Positions 19,611 through 28,013 of a stretch of 59,080 nt of DNA are shown here, piece by piece. A model generated the notes under the pieces. It had not been told where the DNA came from and searched no databases. It saw only the letters and a list, made by a program, of their open reading frames with translations. Position 1 is the first letter of the stretch. Each line of letters begins with the position of its first letter. The stretch covers positions 1 to 59,080 of the forward strand of contig JAKSBJ010000228.1 of assembly GCA_022361195.1 (NCBI GenBank). Reading direction: 5' to 3'. This DNA comes from Flavobacteriales bacterium. GTDB taxonomy: Bacteria; Bacteroidota; Bacteroidia; Flavobacteriales_D; Crocinitomicaceae. A program made the translations under genes and the position numbers.

Positions 19611-20894
19611 ATGATAGCAAACAAAAATTCCCTTGAATTCGCGAGAGAAAAGGATCAAAAAGATCCATTAAAAGCATATAGAGATCGTTTCTTTATGCCA
19701 CAGGTAAACGGTGAAGATGCCATTTACTTTACAGGGAATTCCTTGGGACTTCAGCCAAAATCTGTGAAGGATTACTTACAGGAAGAGTTGGATGCATGGA
19801 AAGAATATGGAGTTGAAGGGCACTTTGAGGCAAAAAAGCCCTGGTTTGCTTATCATGAATTTTTAACGGAGAAAATTGCCAAAATTGTCGGAGCAAAGAC
19901 CGAAGAGGTGGTTGTAACGCATAGCTTAACTACCAATTTGCATTTGTTAATGGTATCTTTTTACCGCCCAACAGGCAATCGTTATAAAATTCTTTGTGAA
20001 AAGAAAGCATTTCCATCTGACCAATATGCTTTAGAATCACAGGCACGTTACCATGGTTATGATCCGACTGATGCCATTGTAGAAGTTGGACCTCGAGAAG
20101 GCGAACATCTTATTCGTCACGAAGATATTTTGGCCAAAATTGCCGAATTAGGTGATTCTTTGTGCATGGTAATGATTGGAGGAGTTAATTACTACTCAGG
20201 ACAGTTGTTTGACATGGCCGAAATTACCAAAGCTGGCCATGCAGTTGGTGCTACAGTTGGTTTTGACTTGGCTCATGCTACTGGAAATGTAAAATTACAT
20301 TTGAACGAATGGGGGGTTGATTTTGCAGCCTGGTGTTCATACAAATATTTAAACTCTTCACCAGGAGGAGTTTCTGGACTATTTGTTCACGAAAAGCACG
20401 TTACTAACAAAGAGCTTCCTCGTTTTGCAGGATGGTGGGGACACGATAAGGAAAGCCGATTTTTAATGGAGCCTGGCTTTAATCCCATCCCAACCGCAGA
20501 ATCTTGGCAATTGAGTAATGCACCTGTCTTAGGAATGGCAGCTCACCTGGCTTCGTTGGATATTTTTGATGAAGTAGGAATGGATCAACTCATTGAAAAA
20601 CGCATTGAGTTAACCAATTATTTAGAAGAGATTATTAACGATATTAGTGAACGAAAAGGGCATTTGTGTCAATTTGAAATCATTACTCCGGCTAATCCTG
20701 AAAATAGAGGGGCACAGCTTTCTATTTTAGCACATGGTAAAGGAAAATCCATGTTTGACTCTTTGACTCAAAAAGGAGTTATTGCCGATTGGAGAGAACC
20801 AAATGTTATTCGAATTGCACCTGTTCCTTTATACAATTCGTTTGAGGATATTTACCGATTTGGACAGTGCCTCGAACAAGCTATTGAAGAATAA
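19611..20894 (+). CDS. kynU: Kynureninase
   Basis: PLP enzyme that splits kynurenine or 3-hydroxykynurenine to (3-hydroxy)anthranilate and alanine. The 427-residue protein shows YFTGNSLGLQPKS at the N-terminus, VTHSLTTNLHLLM, GFDLAHATGNVKLHLNEWGVDFAAWCSYKYLNSSPGG with the PLP lysine K245, and RFAGWWGHD. It is the first gene of an operon with a small membrane protein and kynurenine 3-monooxygenase (1-base stop/start overlap). With KMO downstream, 3-hydroxykynurenine is the likely substrate. Tryptophan dioxygenase and formamidase are not in the window. Confidence 0.96.
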   Translation: MIANKNSLEFAREKDQKDPLKAYRDRFFMPQVNGEDAIYFTGNSLGLQPKSVKDYLQEELDAWKEYGVEGHFEAKKPWFAYHEFLTEKIAKIVGAKTEEVVVTHSLTTNLHLLMVSFYRPTGNRYKILCEKKAFPSDQYALESQARYHGYDPTDAIVEVGPREGEHLIRHEDILAKIAELGDSLCMVMIGGVNYYSGQLFDMAEITKAGHAVGATVGFDLAHATGNVKLHLNEWGVDFAAWCSYKYLNSSPGGVSGLFVHEKHVTNKELPRFAGWWGHDKESRFLMEPGFNPIPTAESWQLSNAPVLGMAAHLASLDIFDEVGMDQLIEKRIELTNYLEEIINDISERKGHLCQFEIITPANPENRGAQLSILAHGKGKSMFDSLTQKGVIADWREPNVIRIAPVPLYNSFEDIYRFGQCLEQAIEE

Positions 20895-21115
20895 TGAGAG
20901 AAACCTACGATCCGGCAATTATTAATGACTATCTCAACGGCATGGCCGATGAAAGTATGCTCATGGTTAAACTCATGGGGCAGGTCATTTTTATTTTAAT
21001 TGCGGGAATCGTTTTATGGCGAATTTCAGCAGTTTTTAATAAGAAAAAGATCAAAAGGAAACGGTCGGTTTTTTCTGAATCCCGCTTCCAAAATCATTGG
21101 AAAAGAAATCATTAG
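20894..21115 (+). CDS. Small single-span membrane protein between kynU and kmo
   Basis: A 73-residue protein I do not recognise. The ATG overlaps the kynU stop (TAATG), and its stop is 5 bases before the kmo ATG. The sequence is acidic at the N-terminus (MRETYDPAIINDYLNGMADES), then has one hydrophobic helix (about 29-46, GQVIFILIAGIVLWRI) and a strongly basic tail (KKKIKRKR). It would sit in the inner membrane with its tail in the cytoplasm. Tight packing in the operon suggests it is real. Its role, for example anchoring the pathway enzymes at the membrane, is only a guess. Confidence 0.7.
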   Translation: MRETYDPAIINDYLNGMADESMLMVKLMGQVIFILIAGIVLWRISAVFNKKKIKRKRSVFSESRFQNHWKRNH

Positions 21116-21120
21116 ACACC

Positions 21121-22461
21121 ATGGAAAAAAATGCAATTATTGTCGGCGCAGGTTTGGTTGGATCTCTTTGGGCAGTTTATTTGTCCAAAGCAGGTTATAA
21201 AGTAACCATTTATGAGCGCCGTCGGGATATTCGTAAGGCTGAGATTTCAGCTGGTAAATCCATCAACCTTGCTCTTTCAGAAAGAGGGTGGAAAGCCTTA
21301 AAAAAAGTTGGGGTTGAAAAGGAGATCGAAGAAATTGCAATTCCCATGACTGGCAGAATCATGCATGATGTCGAAGGAAATGAGACTTACCAACCTTATG
21401 GTAAGGAAGGACAGGCCATTTTCTCTGTTTCCAGAGCAGGAATCAATGCCAAAATGATGGACATTGCTGAAACTGCTGGTAATGCTCAAATTCATTACAA
21501 TAAAAAATGTATTGATGTTGATTTGGAAGCCGGAATCGTTTATTTGGAAGATGCCGTAACTGGTGAAAGAACTTCGGATAAAGCAGATGTTATTTTTGGA
21601 GCGGATGGAGCTTTCTCTGCCGTTCGTTATAACGGAATGCAGAAATTAGATCGTTTCAACTATTCTCAAAACTACATTGCTGACGGTTACCGCGAATTAT
21701 TACTTCCAGCTAATGAAGATGGTTCGTACAAATTGGATAAAAATGCACTTCACATTTGGCCTCGAGGTCGTTTTATGCTCATTGCTTTAGCCAATGAAGA
21801 TGGTTCGTTTACCTGCACCTTGTTCATGCCATTTGAAGGGGAAAATTCCTTTGAAAAACTGACTTCAGACGAGGCAGTAATCAACTTCTTTAAAACAACT
21901 TTCCCGGATTTTTATGAAATGCATCCCGATTTGATTGGAAGCTGGCAATCGCATCCACTTTCATCATTAGCAATTATTCGTTGTTATCCGTGGACATCAG
22001 GAAAAGTTGCCCTGATGGGTGATGCTGCTCACGCAACAGTTCCTTTTTATGGTCAGGGAATGAATGCAGGATTTGAAGACTGCACTGTGATGGGCGACTT
22101 GATGGAAAAGCACAATGAAAATTGGACAGAGATTTTTGAAGCGTATCAAAATTTGCGTAAACCAGACGGTGATGCGGTGCAGGATTTATCCGTTCACAAC
22201 TACTATGTAATGCGGGACTATGTGGCTGACCCAAAGTTCCTTCTACAAAAGAAAATCGAAAAAAGATTCTCAGAATTGTACCCAGACGTATGGATCCCGT
22301 TATACAGTCAGGTATCCTTTACCAGCATTCGTTATTCGGAGGCACTAGCTGCTGGAAAAAAGCAGGATAACATTATGAAAGAGGTGATGGACAGACCTGA
22401 TATTGAAGAAATGTGGGATTCAAAAGAAGTGGAAGAAAGCATTTTGGCTGCACTTCAATAA
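21121..22461 (+). CDS. kmo: Kynurenine 3-monooxygenase (FAD-dependent)
   Basis: NADPH- and FAD-dependent aromatic hydroxylase that makes 3-hydroxykynurenine. The 446-residue product from ATG 21121 has the dinucleotide fold AIIVGAGLVGSLWAVYL, the ERRRDIRK motif after it, GADGAFSAVRY and the FAD-ribityl motif LMGDAAHATVPFYGQGMNAGFEDC. An upstream TTG in the same frame (21097) lies in the preceding gene and is not used here. Third gene of the kynU operon; the two enzymes act in order on kynurenine. Confidence 0.94.
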   Translation: MEKNAIIVGAGLVGSLWAVYLSKAGYKVTIYERRRDIRKAEISAGKSINLALSERGWKALKKVGVEKEIEEIAIPMTGRIMHDVEGNETYQPYGKEGQAIFSVSRAGINAKMMDIAETAGNAQIHYNKKCIDVDLEAGIVYLEDAVTGERTSDKADVIFGADGAFSAVRYNGMQKLDRFNYSQNYIADGYRELLLPANEDGSYKLDKNALHIWPRGRFMLIALANEDGSFTCTLFMPFEGENSFEKLTSDEAVINFFKTTFPDFYEMHPDLIGSWQSHPLSSLAIIRCYPWTSGKVALMGDAAHATVPFYGQGMNAGFEDCTVMGDLMEKHNENWTEIFEAYQNLRKPDGDAVQDLSVHNYYVMRDYVADPKFLLQKKIEKRFSELYPDVWIPLYSQVSFTSIRYSEALAAGKKQDNIMKEVMDRPDIEEMWDSKEVEESILAALQ

Positions 22462-22552
22462 GCCAGATCCAAACAATTTGTCCTTGATAATATTTGGTGA
22501 GGCGGTTTACAATCATCTCATTTTGTCGTAATTTGCCATAAATTATTTTAGC

Positions 22553-23425
22553 ATGCACAAGCTGATCTGTATTCTGACTTTATCATTAGTATGTTTTTAT
22601 TCCTCTGCACAAAAGGAAGAGGCTCCCAGTGGATTTTTTGATGATAGCTACTGGCAAAAACGAAAAGGCAAAGGCAATAAGCGATCAGATCATTTCAGTA
22701 AAAACCGTCGTGATGCAATTTGGAGTCACAGTAATAGCCATTACCGTCCTTTTGGATGGCATATTGATCCAGGTTTAACCTATATGATCGGAAATTCAGC
22801 CAATGATGGAGATGATTACAATTTAACCCCAAGTGGTTTACCAGGTTATCATCTTGAGGTTGGTTTGGAGCATTTGTTTAAAAAGGCACGTAAGGTTTTT
22901 CATTATGTCGATTACGGAATTGGAATTAAGCACTTTGGTGGCGTTGAAAAATACAAAAGCGATGACGGCTTAGTTGATCGTGGAACATTCAACTTTGGAA
23001 ATGTCTTTGCTCGAGGTGGAATTCACAATGTATGGCAACTAAACTTGTACAACTTCATTGATCAATCCATTGGTGCTAATATCGATTATCGCATTTATGG
23101 TGGAAAAGACAAACAAGCAGAAGGCAGTTATGAATCTCCATTAGCTTCTCAAAACGAAAACAAACTAGTAGTTAACTTGCACTATTCTATTGGCTGGGGA
23201 ATTAAAATTAGAGACGGATTCTTTATCATTCCAACCTTACAAATGCCCATCATGAAATTTGTCTCGTGGAATGGCTTTAATCCTTCACATAGTTGGTTTC
23301 AATCTCGTTATGAGCCTGCCATCTTCTCTATTCGTTTAGGATGGTTATTCCCTAAAAAAGGATGCCCTCCGGTTTATGACAATGGAAAGGGAAAACAGCA
23401 GTCTGACCAGTATCAGATGAGATAA
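22553..23425 (+). CDS. Outer-membrane beta-barrel-like protein of unknown function
   Basis: A 290-residue product with signal peptide (MHKLICILTLSLVCFYSSAQ) and a charged linker (WQKRKGKGNKRSDHF). Alternating strands with aromatic ends follow (WHIDPGLTYMIGN, YHLEVGLEHLF, HYVDYGIGIKHFGG, VVNLHYSIGWGIKI, FSIRLGWLFPK), suggesting an outer-membrane barrel. The C-terminus has KKGCPPVYD. No family is recognised. It is followed, one base after its stop, by a small membrane protein gene, implying translational coupling. Confidence 0.7.
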   Translation: MHKLICILTLSLVCFYSSAQKEEAPSGFFDDSYWQKRKGKGNKRSDHFSKNRRDAIWSHSNSHYRPFGWHIDPGLTYMIGNSANDGDDYNLTPSGLPGYHLEVGLEHLFKKARKVFHYVDYGIGIKHFGGVEKYKSDDGLVDRGTFNFGNVFARGGIHNVWQLNLYNFIDQSIGANIDYRIYGGKDKQAEGSYESPLASQNENKLVVNLHYSIGWGIKIRDGFFIIPTLQMPIMKFVSWNGFNPSHSWFQSRYEPAIFSIRLGWLFPKKGCPPVYDNGKGKQQSDQYQMR

Positions 23426-23426
23426 A

Positions 23427-23603
23427 ATGAGCTCTGTTACTCTATTCATTGTAGGTGGTTGCTTTGGTACTACGAATACCAGTGACTATTCCGACAACCT
23501 TATTAATGGAATAAGTCATTTAGAAGCTGCTACTTTTACTCTTCTGGCTATTTTCATGATCATCACCTTTATTGCCGTGAAAATTCAACGAAATAATAGT
23601 TGA
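23427..23603 (+). CDS. Small 58-residue membrane protein
   Basis: A 58-codon frame from ATG 23427 to TGA 23603. It begins MSSVTLFIVGGCFG and has a polar loop (TTNTSDYSDNLINGISHLE), then a hydrophobic helix (AATFTLLAIFMIITFIAVKI) and a basic end (QRNNS). The ATG lies one base after the stop of the preceding gene, typical of coupled translation. It is below usual length cutoffs. No homologue known to me. I take it as real on the basis of coupling and of the membrane-protein pattern. Confidence 0.5.
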   Translation: MSSVTLFIVGGCFGTTNTSDYSDNLINGISHLEAATFTLLAIFMIITFIAVKIQRNNS

Positions 23604-23611
23604 TACATCTC

Positions 23612-23639
23612 AAAAAAGGAAATGGGCTGCCGACCATTT
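23612..23639 (-). terminator. Weak terminator-like hairpin after the TonB gene
   Basis: AAATGG/CCATTT stem (23620-23625 with 23634-23639), followed on the minus strand by CC and six Ts. The stem is short, but the position, 46 bases after the stop, fits. Confidence 0.4.
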
Positions 23640-23684
23640 GGCCTTTGGTAACCCACTCCCCTGCGATCATTTTATATCTTATTT

Positions 23685-24374
23685 TTATCTAAGAGCAAAT
23701 TGAAAAGGGATATTATACCGTACCCTTACCGGTTTTCCACCAGCATTTTCTCCTGGTGACCATTTAGGCATCATTCGCATTACACGAATAGCTTCATTAT
23801 CTAAATCTTCATGAACCCCCTGTAGGGTTTTAATTTGTTCAATTGATCCGTCCTTGTTTACTACAAAACTTAGGTGAACCGTTCCCTGAATTCCCATCTC
23901 TGCAGCCATTGATGGATACGTAATTTGTGATTGAATCCAATTCATCATTGCTACTGGTCCACCTGGGAATTGCGGATCAACCGGAGCAAAATCTAAAACT
24001 GTATCATCTTCTTCAATAATACCTTCAAAAAAATAGATCCCTTCACCTCCTTCTTCAACAACAATAATTTCTTCTCCTTTCGATTGCACAAAGATGGCCT
24101 CTTTCGGCAACTTTTTAACGATGTTAAAGGTGTCTACATTGTCTGTAAAAACAGCAGCCTTTTGCTCTTTTGGTACAGGTTCATAATCCGGAACCTCCTC
24201 TGGTGGTAATATTCCACTCTCCGGTGGAAGTTCTGCCATTTTTTGTTCACTTACTCGGGCAGTAGAGTATTCAAAAGCAGCCAAACATAATGAACCCGCT
24301 ACAATCAATCCAATTTGGAAAAAGGCGAATCGTTTTCTTTCTAAGTCTGCTTTGCTATTTTTTTTTGCGATCAT
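23685..24374 (-). CDS. TonB-family energy transducer
   Basis: Periplasm-spanning protein that passes proton-motive energy to outer-membrane receptors. The 229 residues contain an N-terminal cytoplasmic basic part and a membrane segment (about 20-40, FFQIGLIVAGSLCLAAFEYS). A Pro/Glu-rich stretch (PPESGILPPEEVPDYEPVP) and a C-terminal TonB domain follow (about 130-229: DPQFPGGPVAMMNWIQSQITYP, IQGTVHLSFVVNKDGS, KWSPGENAGGKPVRVRYNIPFQF). No exbBD or receptor gene is adjacent, so its partners are elsewhere. A near-perfect sigma-54 site sits at the right distance upstream of the ATG. Confidence 0.9.
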   Translation of the reverse strand: MIAKKNSKADLERKRFAFFQIGLIVAGSLCLAAFEYSTARVSEQKMAELPPESGILPPEEVPDYEPVPKEQKAAVFTDNVDTFNIVKKLPKEAIFVQSKGEEIIVVEEGGEGIYFFEGIIEEDDTVLDFAPVDPQFPGGPVAMMNWIQSQITYPSMAAEMGIQGTVHLSFVVNKDGSIEQIKTLQGVHEDLDNEAIRVMRMMPKWSPGENAGGKPVRVRYNIPFQFALR

Positions 24375-24410
24375 AATAGCTAATTTTTAATTGTTTATTG
24401 CTGAACAAAT

Positions 24411-24426
24411 TGCAAGAGACATGCCA
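24411..24426 (-). promoter_or_regulatory. Candidate sigma-54 (-24/-12) promoter of the TonB gene
   Basis: Reads TGGCATGTCTCTTGCA on the minus strand, matching TGGCAYRN4TTGCW at every position. Transcription would start about 26 bases upstream of ATG 24374. No such match is expected by chance in a gap of this size. Confidence 0.65.
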
Positions 24427-24541
24427 AATTCGTAATCAGCTAACAAACAGATAGTTAAACCCTATTTAAAAGTTAATTTTTTGTTAAAGTCGGTTTTCGA
24501 ATTAAACCTTTTTTGAGTAGAATATCAGATAATAATCCTTC

Positions 24542-25030
24542 TCACTCCACGATTAGACAATCGTCAAATACCAAATCCGTACCTAACATACCACTGTATT
24601 GGGGTCGCTTCAAATAACATTTGATGAGTACCGTATCGCCTTTACTTTTAGAAGAATACCAATCTGTAATCGAATCACCATCAAAAAGGAAAAAGCCACT
24701 ATCATAAACCGAACCGTCCAATTCATGGGTTATAAGATTCGTGCGACCATCAAAATATTCATCATTTAATATCAGTGTATCTAACCTGCTTTTAATGATG
24801 AATGAATAACTCAAATAATAATCTTTTGATTCATCACTTCCACAGCAAAAAGTCGTGAATAACTCATCAATTGGGTGGATATAGTAAGTAATACCATCCG
24901 CAAGCACCATTGTATCCTCAACCTCCTCTTTAACGACAACTTCGCTCCCACCAGTTTCGGTAGCATTAAAACAGGCTGACATAAGTCCCATAAGAGACAA
25001 AAGCATGATTATTTTAAAAGCTCTTTGCAT
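24542..25030 (-). CDS. Small lipoprotein of unknown function
   Basis: A 162-residue product with lipoprotein signal (MQRAFKIIMLLSLMGLMSAC, Cys about 20). It contains two adjacent cysteines (FCCGSDES) and an acidic C-terminal body with beta-strand character (DTLILNDEYFDG, DSGFFLFDGDSITDWYSS). No family recognised. It lies 21 bases downstream of the four-helix membrane protein gene and is probably cotranscribed. Confidence 0.65.
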   Translation of the reverse strand: MQRAFKIIMLLSLMGLMSACFNATETGGSEVVVKEEVEDTMVLADGITYYIHPIDELFTTFCCGSDESKDYYLSYSFIIKSRLDTLILNDEYFDGRTNLITHELDGSVYDSGFFLFDGDSITDWYSSKSKGDTVLIKCYLKRPQYSGMLGTDLVFDDCLIVE

Positions 25031-25051
25031 TTGAGATCAATTCTCCTTAGC

Positions 25052-25513
25052 TCAGTTTTGGGCTTGAGATGATTTACCCATTCCAATAAAAATAGAAACA
25101 GCATTACCAACAATGAGAAAGAAACCCATCGAGATCCATACAAATCCCCACTTACTAAAATCCCAATTTGCCGGATTAAAAAAGACCATCGCTTCAAAAA
25201 CCCACAAAATAGCTACCGGAATTAACAATCCCATAGCAATGTTCTTTCGCCTTTTGATCTTGGCCTTAATCAAAACTTTCAGCTGAAAAAAGGTAATTCC
25301 TAAAACCAATGGGAACATAAAAACTACAGCTTGATGATTGAGCACTGGAATCTGATCTTTATCGAAATAATGAATTTGATCCATTTCATTTAAATGCTGA
25401 ATCAGATGATTTTCATTGGCATTGTAAATGCTGATCCCAAAAAAAACAGAGATCAAACACATTAAAAAGGCAATTGACGCGATAAGAATGTGTGTTTTTT
25501 TCATCTTGGGCAT
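25052..25513 (-). CDS. Four-helix membrane protein of unknown function
   Basis: A 153-residue protein from ATG 25513 (ATG 25504, MKKTHIL, is possible). It shows four hydrophobic segments: HILIASIAFLMCLISVFFG, AVVFMFPLVLGITFF, GLLIPVAILWVFEAMVFF and WGFVWISMGFFLIVGNAVSIFIG. There is a charged loop with KIKRRKN. Not recognised. Operon with the downstream small lipoprotein, and divergent from the RidA-family gene. Confidence 0.6.
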   Translation of the reverse strand: MPKMKKTHILIASIAFLMCLISVFFGISIYNANENHLIQHLNEMDQIHYFDKDQIPVLNHQAVVFMFPLVLGITFFQLKVLIKAKIKRRKNIAMGLLIPVAILWVFEAMVFFNPANWDFSKWGFVWISMGFFLIVGNAVSIFIGMGKSSQAQN

Positions 25514-25543
25514 AAAGATAAGCACTGAAGCAATCTTAATCCC

Positions 25544-25551
25544 TATATTTG
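25544..25551 (+). promoter_or_regulatory. -7 promoter element of the RidA-family gene
   Basis: TATATTTG, exact TAnnTTTG, 16 bases upstream of ATG 25567. It fixes the start there, since upstream in-frame codons lie in the promoter. Confidence 0.6.
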
Positions 25552-25566
25552 CGCCAAAGTTTGATT

Positions 25567-25998
25567 ATGTCTGAGAAAATTAACGCATCTAATGCACCTA
25601 AACCTGTAGGATTGTATCCACATGCGAGAAAAGTCGGGAACTTACTTTTTTTGTCTGGAGTTGGACCGAGAGTAGCAGGTTCGGACAGCAACGATTCGGC
25701 TGTTCCAGGATTGGAAGTTGACCACAACGGTAATTTCAAGTCATTTGATTTTGAAGCACAATGCCGTTCGGTTTTTGACAACGTTAAAATGATTCTGGAA
25801 GCCTCAGGTTCGTCTTGGGATCAACTAGTAGACGTGACGGTTTTCCTGGTAAATATGAAACGTGATTTTCATACTTACAATAAGGTTTATGCAGAGTATT
25901 TCAAGGATAATCAACCTTGTAGAACAACAGTTGAAATTAATAGTTTACCAACACCTATTGCAATTGAGTTGAAATGCATTGCAACGGTGGATCAATAA
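25567..25998 (+). CDS. RidA-family protein, probably 2-aminomuconate deaminase
   Basis: A 143-residue cytoplasmic protein of the YjgF/YER057c/UK114 fold. Instead of classical RidA motifs it resembles the 2-aminomuconate deaminase branch: YPHARKVGNLLFLSGVGPR, the FLVNMKRDFHTYNKVYAEYF segment and CRTTVEINSLPTPIAIELKC. It lies about 3 kb downstream of kynU-kmo, so a role in further degradation of 3-hydroxyanthranilate is plausible (deamination of 2-aminomuconate). The alternative is a general enamine/imine deaminase. I base the subfamily call on remembered sequence patterns. Confidence 0.75.
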   Translation: MSEKINASNAPKPVGLYPHARKVGNLLFLSGVGPRVAGSDSNDSAVPGLEVDHNGNFKSFDFEAQCRSVFDNVKMILEASGSSWDQLVDVTVFLVNMKRDFHTYNKVYAEYFKDNQPCRTTVEINSLPTPIAIELKCIATVDQ

Positions 25999-26013
25999 TA
26001 ATATTCGGAATCA

Positions 26014-26586
26014 ATGATTGCACTAATTCTTAAGCTTGTTTTATCCCTAGGATCATTAGGATACACAAGTTATTTGTTTTATGAAGGTTCGTGGGGATGG
26101 GGAATCTGTTTCATTTTAGTGACGGCCCTATTTGTATTGACCATTTTTAGAAATGAAAACATTCTATTGGCTTTAAACCAAATGAGACTGCAAAACACAG
26201 AAAAAGCAGCAAAGCATTTGGCCAGAATTAAGCAGCCACAATACTTAATTAAGCGACAAAGAGCTTATTACTACTATTTAATGGGACTCTCAGGAGCTAA
26301 CTCCAACTCAATGGGACAAGCTGAGCAGTTATTCAGAAAAGCGTTAAACATCGGTCTTAAAAACGATCAGGACAAAGCCATGGCTAAGATGAATATTGCA
26401 GCTATTTGCATGGGAACCGGAAGACGTAAAGAGGCTGAAATGTTGTTGTCAGAAGCTAAAAAGTTAGATACCAAGGGTGTTTTATCTGATTACATCAAGA
26501 ATCTCAAAAAGCAAATGGGTAGAGCTACTTCTAAAAATCAAATGCGAATGGCTCAACAGATGAAAGGAAAAAAACGGGTAAGATAA
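26014..26586 (+). CDS. Membrane-anchored TPR-like protein
   Basis: A 190-residue protein with two N-terminal membrane helices (ILKLVLSLGSLGYTSYLFY; GWGICFILVTALFVLTIF). A cytoplasmic helical part follows, with tetratricopeptide-like repeats (LMGLSGANSNSMGQAEQLFRKALNIGL; KAMAKMNIAAICMGTGRRKEAEMLLSEAKKL) and a basic C-terminus (MKGKKRVR). Likely a scaffold or regulator. It follows the RidA-family gene by 15 bases and is probably cotranscribed. Confidence 0.7.
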   Translation: MIALILKLVLSLGSLGYTSYLFYEGSWGWGICFILVTALFVLTIFRNENILLALNQMRLQNTEKAAKHLARIKQPQYLIKRQRAYYYYLMGLSGANSNSMGQAEQLFRKALNIGLKNDQDKAMAKMNIAAICMGTGRRKEAEMLLSEAKKLDTKGVLSDYIKNLKKQMGRATSKNQMRMAQQMKGKKRVR

Positions 26587-26653
26587 CTCACCTCTTTTAA
26601 CCTTAAATTTTCTCTTCTCTGTTCTTATGTAAGAACCGCATCGACACAACTAA

Positions 26654-27676
26654 CTATTTCGTTGTTTCACCTAGATTTTCATCCAGCTTTTGCTTGAATT
26701 CATTCTTTTTATCAACCCAAATTAAAAGGTTATTGGCTTTTGCTTTTAAACCATATAATTTGCGAATCTCTACTTCTTCTTTTAAGTGAATAAGGACATT
26801 GTGGCCCTCCAATTTCCCAAGCATTCCCAACTTTTTTACAGGAATATCCAGATCGTCTACATCCGTCTCGGTTAGTTCTACACTTTCAATTTGCGTGAAA
26901 TCAATTTCAACCTCAGCAAAAAGCCCCGAACGCAACATTAGTTTGTTTTCACCTATTTCATGGTAGCGGCGACTCAAAGCTTTTAACTGCCCTAAAATTT
27001 GCAAAAAAGCATAGGCCGATGAAATTGTAACGATCCAGGCTATCAAAGGACTCCACTGCTCAATTAACAAGTGCAACGGAATACTTTCAATAATTACCAG
27101 GAGTAAAAACCCTACATAAATTGATCCAGCAGTGGAAAGATCATGCATTGTATACTGGTTTTCTTTTACGTCATTTCTTTTCCAAATAAACAAAGCATAG
27201 GCAATCATGCTGATTTCAGTGGCGAAAAGTTCGGCCAACCTTGGTTTTTTCAGAATGTTATATGCGACTGGTTTCAAAGTATGGTAAAAATCAATACTCG
27301 TATTCTTTTGTTTCTTAAATTCTTTGATGGTTTTGCGTACAAAGAAGATAATCACTCCCATTACCGCCAGCTCTACCAGTGGAAAAATATAGTCGATGAT
27401 AAAATCAACATGCGTTTGGTCGTGTCCTGATAAAATGACCTTTGAAACCAACATTCCAATTACAAACACAGGAATAGCAGTGATTTTTGGAATGTTCTTT
27501 TTCCAAATAGCCACTAGATAGAGTATTGGTGATACTAAGGTTAAATCATACGTAATTGCCATTGCCAGCTCTGGGTGCTGATTGATTAGCGAACTAAAGG
27601 CAATAAATGCAGAGGTTAGGATAATAGATGCCGGAATTAAGGCTACCCATAGGTTTCTGACTGCTGATAATCGCAT
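26654..27676 (-). CDS. Polytopic membrane protein with C-terminal PH-like domain
   Basis: A 341-residue protein from ATG 27676 (a TTG two codons upstream is also open). It has about seven hydrophobic segments in the first 230 residues. A C-terminal cytoplasmic beta-rich domain (about 245-330, MLRSGLFAEVEIDFTQIESVELTET and KLEGHNVLIHLKEEVEI) resembles bacterial PH-type domains. No family is recognised. It is convergent with the TPR gene. Confidence 0.65.
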   Translation of the reverse strand: MRLSAVRNLWVALIPASIILTSAFIAFSSLINQHPELAMAITYDLTLVSPILYLVAIWKKNIPKITAIPVFVIGMLVSKVILSGHDQTHVDFIIDYIFPLVELAVMGVIIFFVRKTIKEFKKQKNTSIDFYHTLKPVAYNILKKPRLAELFATEISMIAYALFIWKRNDVKENQYTMHDLSTAGSIYVGFLLLVIIESIPLHLLIEQWSPLIAWIVTISSAYAFLQILGQLKALSRRYHEIGENKLMLRSGLFAEVEIDFTQIESVELTETDVDDLDIPVKKLGMLGKLEGHNVLIHLKEEVEIRKLYGLKAKANNLLIWVDKKNEFKQKLDENLGETTK

Positions 27677-28013
27677 AAGCAAATATTAGATATTTATATC
27701 ATTAAAGTTAGTCATTTAAGACTAAACTATTTGCTTTGAACATTGTCAATTTCAAGGCATTTTTATCCTACGTTCACTTTTATTTATCCAGATTTCCTGC
27801 AGCCATATTTTTTAATCTCTAGACAGATATTTCAGCTTATTTTCAGGTTCAATAATGCTACGATCAAAAAAATGAAATCCACTTATAAGCTTCTCTTCAT
27901 AAATTTATTACGTCAGTTTAACAACCACCCATGAAACGATAACTAAACTATTAGTTATTTACTTGAGGGTTAAAATGTACAAGGGGCTATTCTGTTTTTA
28001 AGGATGGCCTTTT
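27677..28013. other. Non-coding gap of about 335 bases
   Basis: Short frames here (for example a 63-residue one at 27743-27934) lack support. An inverted repeat ATAACTA/TAGTTAT (27939-27945 with 27952-27958) is present, with no strong T tail. I see no tRNA or named element. Confidence 0.5.

Noticed and set aside
26621..26636. Perfect palindrome GTTCTTATGTAAGAAC between convergent genes
   Set aside because: The two-base centre is too short for a hairpin loop and no T run follows; could be a protein site, but nothing supports it.
27743..27934. 63-residue frame in the gap between a membrane protein and the split esterase
   Set aside because: Starts with TTG, has no supporting motifs or promoter, and its composition is low-complexity and phenylalanine-rich.
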